NCBI GenBank assembly: GCA_910585465.1 | Contig: CAJUEW010000037.1 | Span: 1-12,865, forward strand | Length of the DNA stretch: 12,865 nt | Reading direction: 5' to 3' | Source: an uncultured Lachnospiraceae bacterium | Lineage (GTDB): Bacteria > Bacillota > Clostridia > Lachnospirales > Lachnospiraceae | Part shown: in pieces, positions 1 through 6,087 of the stretch | Layout of the letters: each line of letters opens with the position of its first letter | Numbering within the stretch: the stretch's first letter is position 1 | The notes under the pieces: generated by a model | Database searches by the model: none | Told to the model about the DNA's origin: nothing | The model's input: the letters and a program-made list of their open reading frames with translations, nothing else | Position numbers and translations under genes: made by a program

Positions 1-55
1 TCTGCTTCCCCTCCCACATACCACCATTCAGATATAGCTGCCCAATCTTTGCCAT
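1..55 (-). pseudogene. C-terminal fragment of a split serine hydrolase (beta-lactamase family)
   Basis: Read on the minus strand, this edge encodes NMAKIGQLYLNGGMWEGKQ, running off the window. The pattern MxKIGQLYLNGGxWxGKQ is typical of the region that follows the GWGLTLTPMEM segment in beta-lactamase-fold serine hydrolases. The protein at the other end of the window (12123-12827) is exactly such a hydrolase and breaks off at TPMEMSK, so this is most simply the rest of the same gene, separated by the intervening 12.1 kb. The in-frame stop upstream (TAA at about 71-73 on this strand) lies in element DNA. Seen: the peptide and its fit. Inferred: that both pieces were one gene. Confidence 0.75.
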
Positions 56-62
56 ATTCCCC

Positions 63-79
63 GACAAACTTTAATACAA
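63..79 (+). repeat. Left terminal inverted repeat of the integrated element
   Basis: GACAAACTTTAATACAA here matches the reverse complement of 12128-12144 (GACAAACTTTGATACAA) at 16 of 17 positions. It sits about 8 bp inside the hydrolase fragment. Joining the two ends would place GACAAACTTT inverted on both sides of a short core, as expected for recombinase arms around a circular-form attachment site. Confidence 0.65.
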
Positions 80-194
80 TCAAAACGGATACGAAAAAAG
101 CGAGTATCACATCAAAAGGTGTGCATACCCGCTTCTCGTTCCCATATTCTCAAACAATTTTCCCTAAAATGAACACCCCTCCAAGGCCGCCCCT

Positions 195-440
195 TCACAG
201 GTTCGGATACCACCGCAGCAGATCTCCATCCCCCTGCTCGATCAGATAATTCACCGCATAATACAGCCACTCCTCCGGCGTGGGAATCTCCCCCTCATGG
301 GGTATCGCCTCCCACTGCGCCCGCTTCTTGGGGTCAGGGTCATTCATCCCCCGCCTGATCCGCGCCGAGATGATCTCCCGCATCTCCTCCACCGTGATAC
401 CCCGCTCACGGGCAAGCCTCTCAAATAAATGTTCTCCCAT
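195..440 (-). CDS. Short Spo0A C-terminal-domain-like protein (hypothetical)
   Basis: This 81-residue acidic and basic helical protein has the layout HLFERLARERGITVEEMREII, then GMNDPDPKKRAQWEAIP, then PTPEEWLYYAVNYLI. Small clostridial proteins of this pattern are often annotated as Spo0A C-terminal-domain-containing, and the helix 1-loop-helix 2 spacing resembles part of that DNA-binding fold. I assign it from the pattern only. No response-regulator receiver domain is present, so it is not Spo0A itself. The start is an ATG preceded by AGGAGG with a rather long 11-nt spacing. It lies about 140 bp inside the left end of the element and is transcribed toward that end. Its function is unknown. 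Confidence 0.7.
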   Translation of the reverse strand: MGEHLFERLARERGITVEEMREIISARIRRGMNDPDPKKRAQWEAIPHEGEIPTPEEWLYYAVNYLIEQGDGDLLRWYPNL

Positions 441-548
441 GCAAAAAAACGCCTCCTAACTTCCTATGATAGCATATCCATTTATCCACCATACTATGAT
501 TATGTTCCTTCTGGGTTGTATGCGCTTTACTGATTATGACTATTATAT

Positions 549-590
549 CACCCATTTGGAAACTAAAATAGATACAAATGGAAATGGGTG
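549..590. promoter_or_regulatory. Nested inverted repeats between divergent genes, possible operator
   Basis: CACCCATTT (549-557) is perfectly repeated in inverse as AAATGGGTG (582-590). Inside it, CCATTTG (552-558) is mirrored by CAAATGG (575-581). The site lies just upstream of the truncated XRE-type gene and, reading the other way, about 110 bp upstream of the Spo0A-C-like gene, near an AT-rich TATAAT on the minus strand. XRE-type regulators commonly bind such palindromes to control themselves and a divergent neighbour. Seen: the symmetry. Inferred: the role. Confidence 0.35.
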
Positions 591-599
591 GTGACGGTG

Positions 600-701
600 A
601 TGGAAATGGATATCATAAAACATATAAAAGACCTTATGGAAGAACGCGGCTGGACAAACTTGATTATTCTAATGCTTGGGAGCCACCAATTTAAAGCTTG
701 A
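600..701 (+). pseudogene. 5' fragment of an XRE-family (HTH) regulator, truncated by IS21
   Basis: ATG at 600 (or the in-frame ATG at 606, giving MDIIKHIKDLMEERGWTN) opens a frame whose first residues match the N terminus of small XRE/Cro-type helix-turn-helix regulators, which typically run MDI...IKxLMEERGWTxYxLA... The host-encoded part stops at about base 660, before the recognition helix. The frame then reads into the IS end and adds LIILMLGSHQFKA before a TGA at 699-701. Only about 20 codons of the original gene remain, and no other part of an XRE gene is present in the window. The ribosome site is weak (GGGTGGTG). The family call rests on a short N-terminal match. Confidence 0.5.
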
Positions 702-745
702 GAGCCACCCAAAATCTGTCCTGATTTTAATGCTTGGGAGCCATC
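661..745 (+). repeat. IS21 right-end terminal repeats (istA-distal end)
   Basis: Three spaced copies of the terminal motif lie at 671-687 (AATGCTTGGGAGCCACC), 693-709 (AAAGCTTGAGAGCCACC) and 729-745 (AATGCTTGGGAGCCATC). In IS21 such repeats bind the transposase. The first two, with their spacer and the outer 10 bp, form the 49-bp segment that is identical in inverse at the other end. Confidence 0.8.
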
Positions 746-1146
746 TATAGATCCAAGATATAGTTGTATTGAAAATATCATGAATTGTCCAGAGTAATTT
801 AGGAATGTTCCTGAATACAATTAAGAAATAACAAAGCAGACCTTTGACCAGCTATGTTGATACGAAATCCCATGAAATCTTTTTTTTCCAGCATATCCTC
901 TTTTCGAACGAAAAAGGACAGAACCTTTGATGACCTGCTCTGCCCTCTCTTTGTCTGCTGATCGAATCACCAAGACAATCTTTTGCATAAAACTTGAACA
1001 AAACTTAAAATAACAGCTTCAAATTAATGGCAAATAAATCTCACCTTATATTTTTCTTTCTTACTTCATTGAAGATCTGAAGTTCGGAAAGTGCCTCCAT
1101 GATAGCAAGCTCTGAGATCCCTTCAACAGTGGTTCCTGTTCCCGGA
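702..1146. other. Non-coding or decayed interior of the IS where istB would be expected
   Basis: This stretch of about 445 bp downstream of istA contains no recognisable gene. On the minus strand two short open stretches can be read: one ending at about 1040 containing EGISELAIMEALSELQ, and a 55-codon frame from an ATG at about 988 beginning MQKIVLVIRSADKERAEQ. Neither resembles IstB, and no Walker A motif is present. It may be foreign DNA captured by, or left after, an internal deletion of the IS. The third terminal motif repeat (729-745) is the only element feature seen. Confidence 0.4.
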
Positions 1147-2397
1147 TCACTTATTCAGCGTTGATTCCATTGTATCCGGAGTGTATATTGGATATGGAAG
1201 ATGGGACATCTCTGTTCTTTTCGCATTCCGGATGCCTGAGGGAATACGTTTATGCTCAGCTATCAATTTATGTGAGGCGTAGATAGAAACAAGAGAGCTG
1301 TTATACTGTACATCAACGTATTTATTTATGTAACCGCTCGGAACAGAGTATTGTCCCTTGTGAAACCATATGTGGGAATTCGGGCCTACTTTGTGGTTAT
1401 ATGACCACTCACAGATCTCAAACGGAAGCATTGGCAGGGGTCTCAGATATGTTTTTTCTTCCAGCTCATAAATTGTTTTTCTACTGCCGTCTCTCTTTTG
1501 GAAGGGTTTGTCATTTAGCCTGTCAAGCGCTTTTCTGATTGCTGAATTAAGCCCTTCTATAGAATGAAAAGTTTCATTTCTGAGCATACCGATGATCTTT
1601 CTTGCAATTTTTCCCACCGCGCCCTCGACACTTGCCTTCTGTTTAGGTTTCTTTACCTGTGCCGGCATGATCGCAACCTGGTAGTGTTCTGCAAAAGATA
1701 AATAGGAATCATTCAGCACGACCTCTCCATGTTTCGGATGTTTGATCACGCCTGTTTTTAGGTTATCACACACAATCCTTACCGGTGTCCCGCCAAAGAA
1801 TTCCAGCATATGGACATTGCATGACAGCCAGTCTGACTGGTTCATAGAAGTGGCAGCCTCTACATAGGTATACTGGCTGTACGGAAAAGTCGCAACAAAC
1901 AGATATGCCGTTTGCTGTTCCTGTTTGTCAGGATCCATGTAGCTCATTGTAGGACCTGACCAGTCAACCTCCAGAGTTACTCCCGGTTTGTGTTCAATAT
2001 GACTGGTATAATTTTTATCAGCTATAAAGCGTTTATAGCCATTTGCGAAGGTAGCATAACAGCAATGGGGAACCCCTTGTGCATTACACTTTTCACAATA
2101 TTCCTCCCATAGCAGCATTTCTGTAACCCCGACCTTTTTCAATTCGCTGTGAACATACGAATAGTCCACAGGAGCAAATCTGTTTCTTGGCCTGAAGGTA
2201 TGGGGATAAAAAAGCTGATAGATTTCGTCATCGTTCATCAGACATATTTCATCCCAGTCTTTGTCACATCTGTCATAAGATTCTTTCACAAATGCAACAG
2301 AATTACGGGAGACCTTTAAAGTTTTAGAGATCTCTCTGGCACTTAGATCCTTGTGAAGAAGTTCAAGAATCTGTCTTACTTTTGTTTTCCTAAACAT
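1147..2397 (-). CDS. istA: IS21-family transposase IstA
   Basis: This 416-residue DDE transposase has an N-terminal helix-turn-helix at residues 20-40 (AREISKTLKVSRNSVAFVKES). Its catalytic core shows D145 (EVDWSG), D211 (VCDNLKTG) and E258 (KPKQKASVEGAVG), so the active-site triad is intact. A C-terminal beta-barrel-type segment follows (HKGQYSVPSGYI). The length is within the range for IS21 IstA proteins, although longer clostridial relatives extend further, so the last residues may be shortened. The ATG start at 2397 follows AAAGGAGG. IS21 transposition normally also needs the IstB ATPase, which is not found here. The enzyme would therefore need IstB supplied from elsewhere. Confidence 0.9.
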   Translation of the reverse strand: MFRKTKVRQILELLHKDLSAREISKTLKVSRNSVAFVKESYDRCDKDWDEICLMNDDEIYQLFYPHTFRPRNRFAPVDYSYVHSELKKVGVTEMLLWEEYCEKCNAQGVPHCCYATFANGYKRFIADKNYTSHIEHKPGVTLEVDWSGPTMSYMDPDKQEQQTAYLFVATFPYSQYTYVEAATSMNQSDWLSCNVHMLEFFGGTPVRIVCDNLKTGVIKHPKHGEVVLNDSYLSFAEHYQVAIMPAQVKKPKQKASVEGAVGKIARKIIGMLRNETFHSIEGLNSAIRKALDRLNDKPFQKRDGSRKTIYELEEKTYLRPLPMLPFEICEWSYNHKVGPNSHIWFHKGQYSVPSGYINKYVDVQYNSSLVSIYASHKLIAEHKRIPSGIRNAKRTEMSHLPYPIYTPDTMESTLNK

Positions 2398-2421
2398 AGA
2401 AAACCTCCTTTAAAATGTATT

Positions 2422-2443
2422 TGAAAAGTATGGGTACTTTTCA
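2422..2443. promoter_or_regulatory. Short perfect hairpin in the istA leader
   Basis: TGAAAAGTA (2422-2430) and TACTTTTCA (2435-2443) are perfect inverse copies around a 4-nt loop, about 12 nt upstream of the istA ribosome site. Many insertion sequences use leader hairpins to limit expression from outside promoters. A role here is inferred, not shown. Confidence 0.35.
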
Positions 2444-2507
2444 TAACCACATCTTAAAAGAGGACTTTTATCTTAAGCAATATATTTGAATAACCACAAT
2501 ATATAGT

Positions 2508-2590
2508 GGTGGCTCTCAAGCTTTAAAATACACTGGATCCAGGTGGCTCTCAAGCTTTAAATTGGTGGCTCCCAAGCATTAGAATAATCA
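2508..2590 (-). repeat. IS21 left-end terminal repeats (istA-proximal end)
   Basis: Three inverse copies of the terminal motif lie at 2508-2524, 2542-2558 and 2564-2580, each reading GGTGGCTCTCAAGCTTT or GGTGGCTCCCAAGCATT on the plus strand. The last 49 bp are identical, in inverse, to the opposite end. The final bases ...AGAATAATCA supply the CA terminus paired with the TG at 661. Confidence 0.8.
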
Positions 2591-3515
2591 CAATACCGTT
2601 GAAGTCCTCAAAAGTCAAGTCCAACGGAAGCATATCATACAAAGCGTTTGCCGCAGGCGTATCATAAAGCGTGATGGCAACTTCCTGTCCGTTCACTGTC
2701 ATTTTCAATTTTCTTTCCGTATTTTCCACCTCAATATACACCTCTCTTTCTTCAAATCCAAGCCCTTCCAGCCATTCGTTAATGACTGGCTGTGCAGAAT
2801 CTATATCCGGGCGATAAACGCCAATCGGCTCCAATACCTCTACGGAATCCGGCAATGCTGCCGTAATATCCTCGATACTGCTCGCCAGCCCTCCGGTTCC
2901 ATGTGCACAAAATGGTACAACCGTTTTGCCGGAAAAGCCATATTCTTCGATAAAGGAGAAAATCGCCATTGGTGCGGTATACCACCAATTAGGGAATCCG
3001 AGAAAAACCACATCATAATCATCCATATTATCAATATGGTTCACCAATTCCGGGCGGGCATTTGCAGCTTTTTCATCCGCAGCACGATCTAAACACTCGT
3101 CATAATCGCTGGAATAAGGTTCTGACACAACAATCGAAAACAAGTCACCGCCGACCTTCTGCTGAATCCATCCTGCCATTTTTGCTGTATTGCCGGGCAA
3201 CAATACGCTTGCGGAGGTAGTAGCATCCACATCCACCTCCACCGGGTTTTCAACCTGCGTATTTTCCGCCCATGTGAAATACGCAATCAGAATATTACTG
3301 TCCAACTGTTCTGCGGAGGAATCTTCCGGTTCTTCTGAATCACCCGATTTCTCTGAATTTCCCTCTGTTACCGGCGTTATTTCTACATTTGCAGCAGGTT
3401 CTTCAATTTTGCTTTTATCCTCCGGCATTGGGATATTTTCTGTTTTTTCAGTACCACAGGCCGTCATTCCAAGCAGCATACAGAGCGACAGAATAACCGC
3501 AATCCATTTTTTCAT
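2550..3515 (-). CDS. Flavodoxin / cyclophilin-like lipoprotein, 3'-truncated by IS21
   Basis: Residues 1-20 form a lipoprotein signal with lipobox LGMTAC (C20), followed by an acidic linker to about 73. Residues 74-256 are a flavodoxin-fold domain (ILIAYFTW..., VVFLGFPNWWYTAPM). The phosphate loop is split by an insert of roughly 25 residues between ENT and GNT, as in some clostridial relatives. Residues 257-308 start a cyclophilin-like domain (MTVNGQEVAITLYDTPAANALYDMLP). The host gene stops at base 2591. The last 13 residues, VIILMLGSHQFKA, come from the IS end, so most of the cyclophilin-like domain is lost. The start ATG shares one base with the stop of the upstream DUF4405 gene, indicating translational coupling. 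The product is likely anchored outside the membrane. Its substrate is unknown. Confidence 0.85.
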   Translation of the reverse strand: MKKWIAVILSLCMLLGMTACGTEKTENIPMPEDKSKIEEPAANVEITPVTEGNSEKSGDSEEPEDSSAEQLDSNILIAYFTWAENTQVENPVEVDVDATTSASVLLPGNTAKMAGWIQQKVGGDLFSIVVSEPYSSDYDECLDRAADEKAANARPELVNHIDNMDDYDVVFLGFPNWWYTAPMAIFSFIEEYGFSGKTVVPFCAHGTGGLASSIEDITAALPDSVEVLEPIGVYRPDIDSAQPVINEWLEGLGFEEREVYIEVENTERKLKMTVNGQEVAITLYDTPAANALYDMLPLDLTFEDFNGIVIILMLGSHQFKA

Positions 3516-4231
3516 CAGGAAGCCTCCTTTCCTTTTTCCTGCTTATCTTTTTGAATATTTTTTTGTCCAGGTACTTTCCTTAACAGCTTTGAGAGATAAT
3601 GTGCAATAAATATATAAAGCCCCATCAAAGCAAAATAATCTATATAGAACAGAACGATAGATTCCCCGTAATCCAAAAATACAAATTCGCTTTTGAGCAG
3701 CAAATAAGTTAGAAAATCCCTTCTAATAAATACTGCTATTCCATACAGAGAAATTGCCGTGCCAATGAAAAACAGCAAAACAGAACGTATCCTTGATAAT
3801 TTTTTTATCCGCATCCTCTTTTGAACCATACCAATCACCATGTTCCAATGCAGACCAAGATGTATATTCATCAGCAAAAATCCCCAGTAAGAACCTAAGA
3901 TATGCAGCCGTCTTGCCAGCGCCATTCCTCCTTCCACCGGCAAAAATGCAAATACATATCTCGACAAAACGATACTGCTGTATATCAGGGCAACCATCGA
4001 AAACAATGTCAGCACATCTATACAGACCTGAAAAATACGCATGAGCGAATATTTGCCCTGAAATAGATTTTTATGCCATCTCCAATTCAATATATGGTGG
4101 ACGGCAAACAGAACAAATATCCCAGCCCCCGCCCATTCGTGAGCTGCATCGCCCCAGAATTGATAGCCCATCAAGAACAGCAAAACCGCCGTCATAGCCA
4201 CGTCAACTGCCCGTTTCCGCCTTCCGTTCAA
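3515..4231 (-). CDS. DUF4405-type membrane protein (candidate haem-binding)
   Basis: This polytopic membrane protein of about 238 residues resembles DUF4405 proteins, which look like small cytochrome-b-type subunits. Histidines lie in membrane-adjacent positions: H31 (AHEWAG), H45/H46 (AVHHILNW), H110 (RRLHILGSYWG), H124 and H128 (IHLGLHW), all plausible haem ligands. I place the start at TTG 4231 (MNGRRKRAVDVAMTAVLL), 10-11 nt after GAGAGGTGG, because relatives begin with this short basic stretch. An earlier in-frame TTG at 4264 would overlap the upstream gene by 13 bp. Its position between soluble oxidoreductases and a flavodoxin lipoprotein suggests electron transfer across the membrane. 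That role is inferred. Confidence 0.75.
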   Translation of the reverse strand: MNGRRKRAVDVAMTAVLLFLMGYQFWGDAAHEWAGAGIFVLFAVHHILNWRWHKNLFQGKYSLMRIFQVCIDVLTLFSMVALIYSSIVLSRYVFAFLPVEGGMALARRLHILGSYWGFLLMNIHLGLHWNMVIGMVQKRMRIKKLSRIRSVLLFFIGTAISLYGIAVFIRRDFLTYLLLKSEFVFLDYGESIVLFYIDYFALMGLYIFIAHYLSKLLRKVPGQKNIQKDKQEKGKEAS

Positions 4232-4251
4232 ACCCGCGTCCACCACCTCTC

Positions 4252-5004
4252 TTATTTCAAACAACCGTAGGAAGCATCATCCACCGCCTCCAACCACTCG
4301 TTAGAAACCTCTGCACCGGGGACTTCAACTGCCAGATGGGAAAACCATCTATCCGGCGCAGCGCCATGCCAATGTTTCACTCCAACCGGAATATTGACTA
4401 CATCTCCGGGATTTAATTCCTGTGCCTCTTTGCCCCATTCCTGATAATAACCGCGCCCGCCTACGCAAATCAGAATCTGCCCGCCGCCAGAAGCGGCATG
4501 ATGGATGTGCCAGTTGTTCCGGCATCCCGGTTCAAACGTAACATTAAAAATCCCCATTTGTTCCGTGGAAATCGGTGCAAGGTAACTCTGCCCGGTAAAA
4601 TACTGAGCAAAGCCGCTGTTCGGTTCTCCAACCGGGAACAACATGTTCCTTTCATGGGTTTCCCGTTCGTTCCTTTCCAGTGATTCTTCCATCCAGACAT
4701 CCTTCGCCATCTTAAAAGCCGCCCATGCCTTCGGCCATCCTGCGTAAAATGCCGCATGGGTTAAAATCTCCGCAATTTCTTCTTTTGTAATCCCGTTATT
4801 CTTTGCGCTCATCAGATGGTACTGAAAGGAAGAATCCACCAGCCCCTGCGACATTAAAGATACCACTGTCACAAGGGAACGGTCTCTCAGGGAGAGCTTT
4901 GCCTCCCTGTTCCACACCTCTCCAAATAACACATCATCGTTTAACTGTGCGAATTTTGGGGCAAAATCCCCAAGTTGATCTCTGCCTGCTGTCTGCTTTA
5001 CCAT
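4252..5004 (-). CDS. Carboxymuconolactone decarboxylase-like / cupin fusion protein
   Basis: This is a 250-residue two-domain protein. Residues 28-105 match the CMD/AhpD-like helical fold (GEVWNREAKLSLRDRSLVTV, ITKEEIAEILTHAAFYAGWP). The CxxC pair of peroxidase-type AhpD is absent, so peroxidase chemistry is unlikely. Residues about 145-230 are a cupin barrel with metal ligands H166 and H168 (HIHHA), Q176, and H211/H213 (VKHWHG). The start is ATG 5004, directly after AGGAGGATAAGATT. A longer frame from 5133 would overlap the AKR gene and lacks a ribosome site. It lies 34 nt after the AKR stop. CMD and cupin proteins often sit beside AKR and flavodoxin genes in clostridia. The substrate is unknown. 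Confidence 0.85.
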   Translation of the reverse strand: MVKQTAGRDQLGDFAPKFAQLNDDVLFGEVWNREAKLSLRDRSLVTVVSLMSQGLVDSSFQYHLMSAKNNGITKEEIAEILTHAAFYAGWPKAWAAFKMAKDVWMEESLERNERETHERNMLFPVGEPNSGFAQYFTGQSYLAPISTEQMGIFNVTFEPGCRNNWHIHHAASGGGQILICVGGRGYYQEWGKEAQELNPGDVVNIPVGVKHWHGAAPDRWFSHLAVEVPGAEVSNEWLEAVDDASYGCLK

Positions 5005-5038
5005 AATCTTATCCTCCTTTTCATGCCTGTACTCACCA

Positions 5039-6076
5039 TCATATTTTCTGATTTCCGGTAGACCATACATGGCTCTCTTTCGCAGAAGCCTGTGTATTCT
5101 GCGCCATAACACCCACCAACTTATGCGGAACATAAGGCTCCTCCAAATAGGAAAGCTCCTCCGCTGACAATTCCAGTGCTGTCGCTTTTGCCGCTCCTTC
5201 GATATGATGGAGCTTCGTTGCTCCCACTACCGGAGAGGTTGCTTTGGTCAAAAGCCACGCAAGAGCGATCTCCGTCATAGAAACGCCCTTGTCCTCCGCC
5301 AGTTTCACCACTCTGTCAATAATCACGCTATCCTGCCCGGCAGCAGCGTCATATTTCAGTTGCGCATAACTGTCCTCCTGCAAACGCTTGGAGGTTTCAC
5401 CGGGGAGCCTTGCAAGCCTGCCTCCGGCCAACGCACTGTACGGTGTCATGGCGATATTGTCCTCTCGGCAGAGCTTTGCCATTTCCCGTTCTTCTTCCCT
5501 GAAAATCAGATTGTAGTGCCCCTGCACGGATACAAACTTTACAAATCCTTCTTTTTCCGCCAGTGCGTTTGCCTTTGCAAGCTGATAAGCGAAGCAGTTT
5601 GAAATACCAATATAGCGGGCTTTACCAGCTTTTACCACATTATTCAGCCCTTCCATAATGTCATGAAGCGGCGTTTCATAATCCCACATGTGATAAATAT
5701 ATAAATCCACATAATCCATGCCAAGATTAGAAAGACTTCTGTTTATCATCCGCTCAATATGCTGCTGTCCGGTAATCCCGGCCCGGATGTCATCCTGAGT
5801 GCGGGGAAGAAATTTTGTCGCCACCACCACATCCTCACGCTTTGCATACTCCCAAAGCGCCCGGCCAAGATACTGCTCGCTGGTTCCGCTTTGGTAAGCG
5901 ATTGCCGTATCAAAGAAATTAACGCCCAAATCCAGCCCGCGCCGAATAATCTCACGGGAATGTCCCTCGTCAATCGTCCATGAGTGCTGACCGTTATTCG
6001 CGTCGCCAAATCCCATACAGCCCATACAGATGCGGGAAACAGTCAAATCAGAATTTCCAAGTTTTATATATTGCAT
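5039..6076 (-). CDS. Aldo/keto reductase
   Basis: This 345-residue NAD(P)H-dependent oxidoreductase of the AKR TIM-barrel superfamily keeps the catalytic tetrad D56, Y61 (FFDTAIAYQSG), K88 (VVATKFLP) and H129 (YIYHMWD). The N terminus MQYIKLGNSDLTVSRICMGCMGFG and the ALAWLLTKATSPVVGATK cofactor-binding region are typical. It is predicted to be cytoplasmic, with no signal peptide. Translation starts at ATG 6076 after TAGGAGGCGATACA, where the TAG is the stop of the upstream gene, so the two are coupled (11-nt gap). In this operon it could reduce an aldehyde, ketone or quinone-like compound linked to the flavodoxin lipoproteins. The substrate cannot be read from the sequence. Confidence 0.93.
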   Translation of the reverse strand: MQYIKLGNSDLTVSRICMGCMGFGDANNGQHSWTIDEGHSREIIRRGLDLGVNFFDTAIAYQSGTSEQYLGRALWEYAKREDVVVATKFLPRTQDDIRAGITGQQHIERMINRSLSNLGMDYVDLYIYHMWDYETPLHDIMEGLNNVVKAGKARYIGISNCFAYQLAKANALAEKEGFVKFVSVQGHYNLIFREEEREMAKLCREDNIAMTPYSALAGGRLARLPGETSKRLQEDSYAQLKYDAAAGQDSVIIDRVVKLAEDKGVSMTEIALAWLLTKATSPVVGATKLHHIEGAAKATALELSAEELSYLEEPYVPHKLVGVMAQNTQASAKESHVWSTGNQKI

Positions 6077-6087
6077 TGTATCGCCTC

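Larger units (their letters stand above)
661..2590 (-). mobile_element. IS21-family insertion sequence (istA only, istB missing)
   Basis: The ends are 49-bp perfect inverted repeats (661-709 and 2542-2590) beginning TGATTATTCTAATGCTTGGG. Each end carries three copies of a motif of the form AATGCTTGGGAGCCACC, which is the multiple-terminal-repeat arrangement of IS21 elements. istA is the only recognisable gene. At 1930 bp the element is short for an istA+istB pair, and no istB ATPase motifs (Walker A/B) are seen. Flanking bases (CAAACT on the left, CAATAC on the right) show no target-site duplication. The two flanks also belong to different genes, an XRE regulator and a flavodoxin/cyclophilin-like lipoprotein. 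Both facts imply loss or rearrangement of DNA after insertion. Confidence 0.85.

Noticed and set aside
1..110. Another open minus-strand frame reading ...VILAFFVSVLIVLKFVGEYGKDWAAISEWWYVGGEA
   Set aside because: It is open and looks membrane-like at first, but it lacks a good start and ribosome site, and the overlapping frame gives a clear hydrolase-family match that pairs with the right edge.
563..820. 85-codon minus-strand frame across the IS end
   Set aside because: It crosses the IS boundary, is made largely of terminal repeat sequence, and matches no family.
5005..5133. N-terminal extension of the CMD-cupin protein
   Set aside because: The extension overlaps the end of the AKR gene, and a strong AGGAGG site stands before the internal ATG at 5004.
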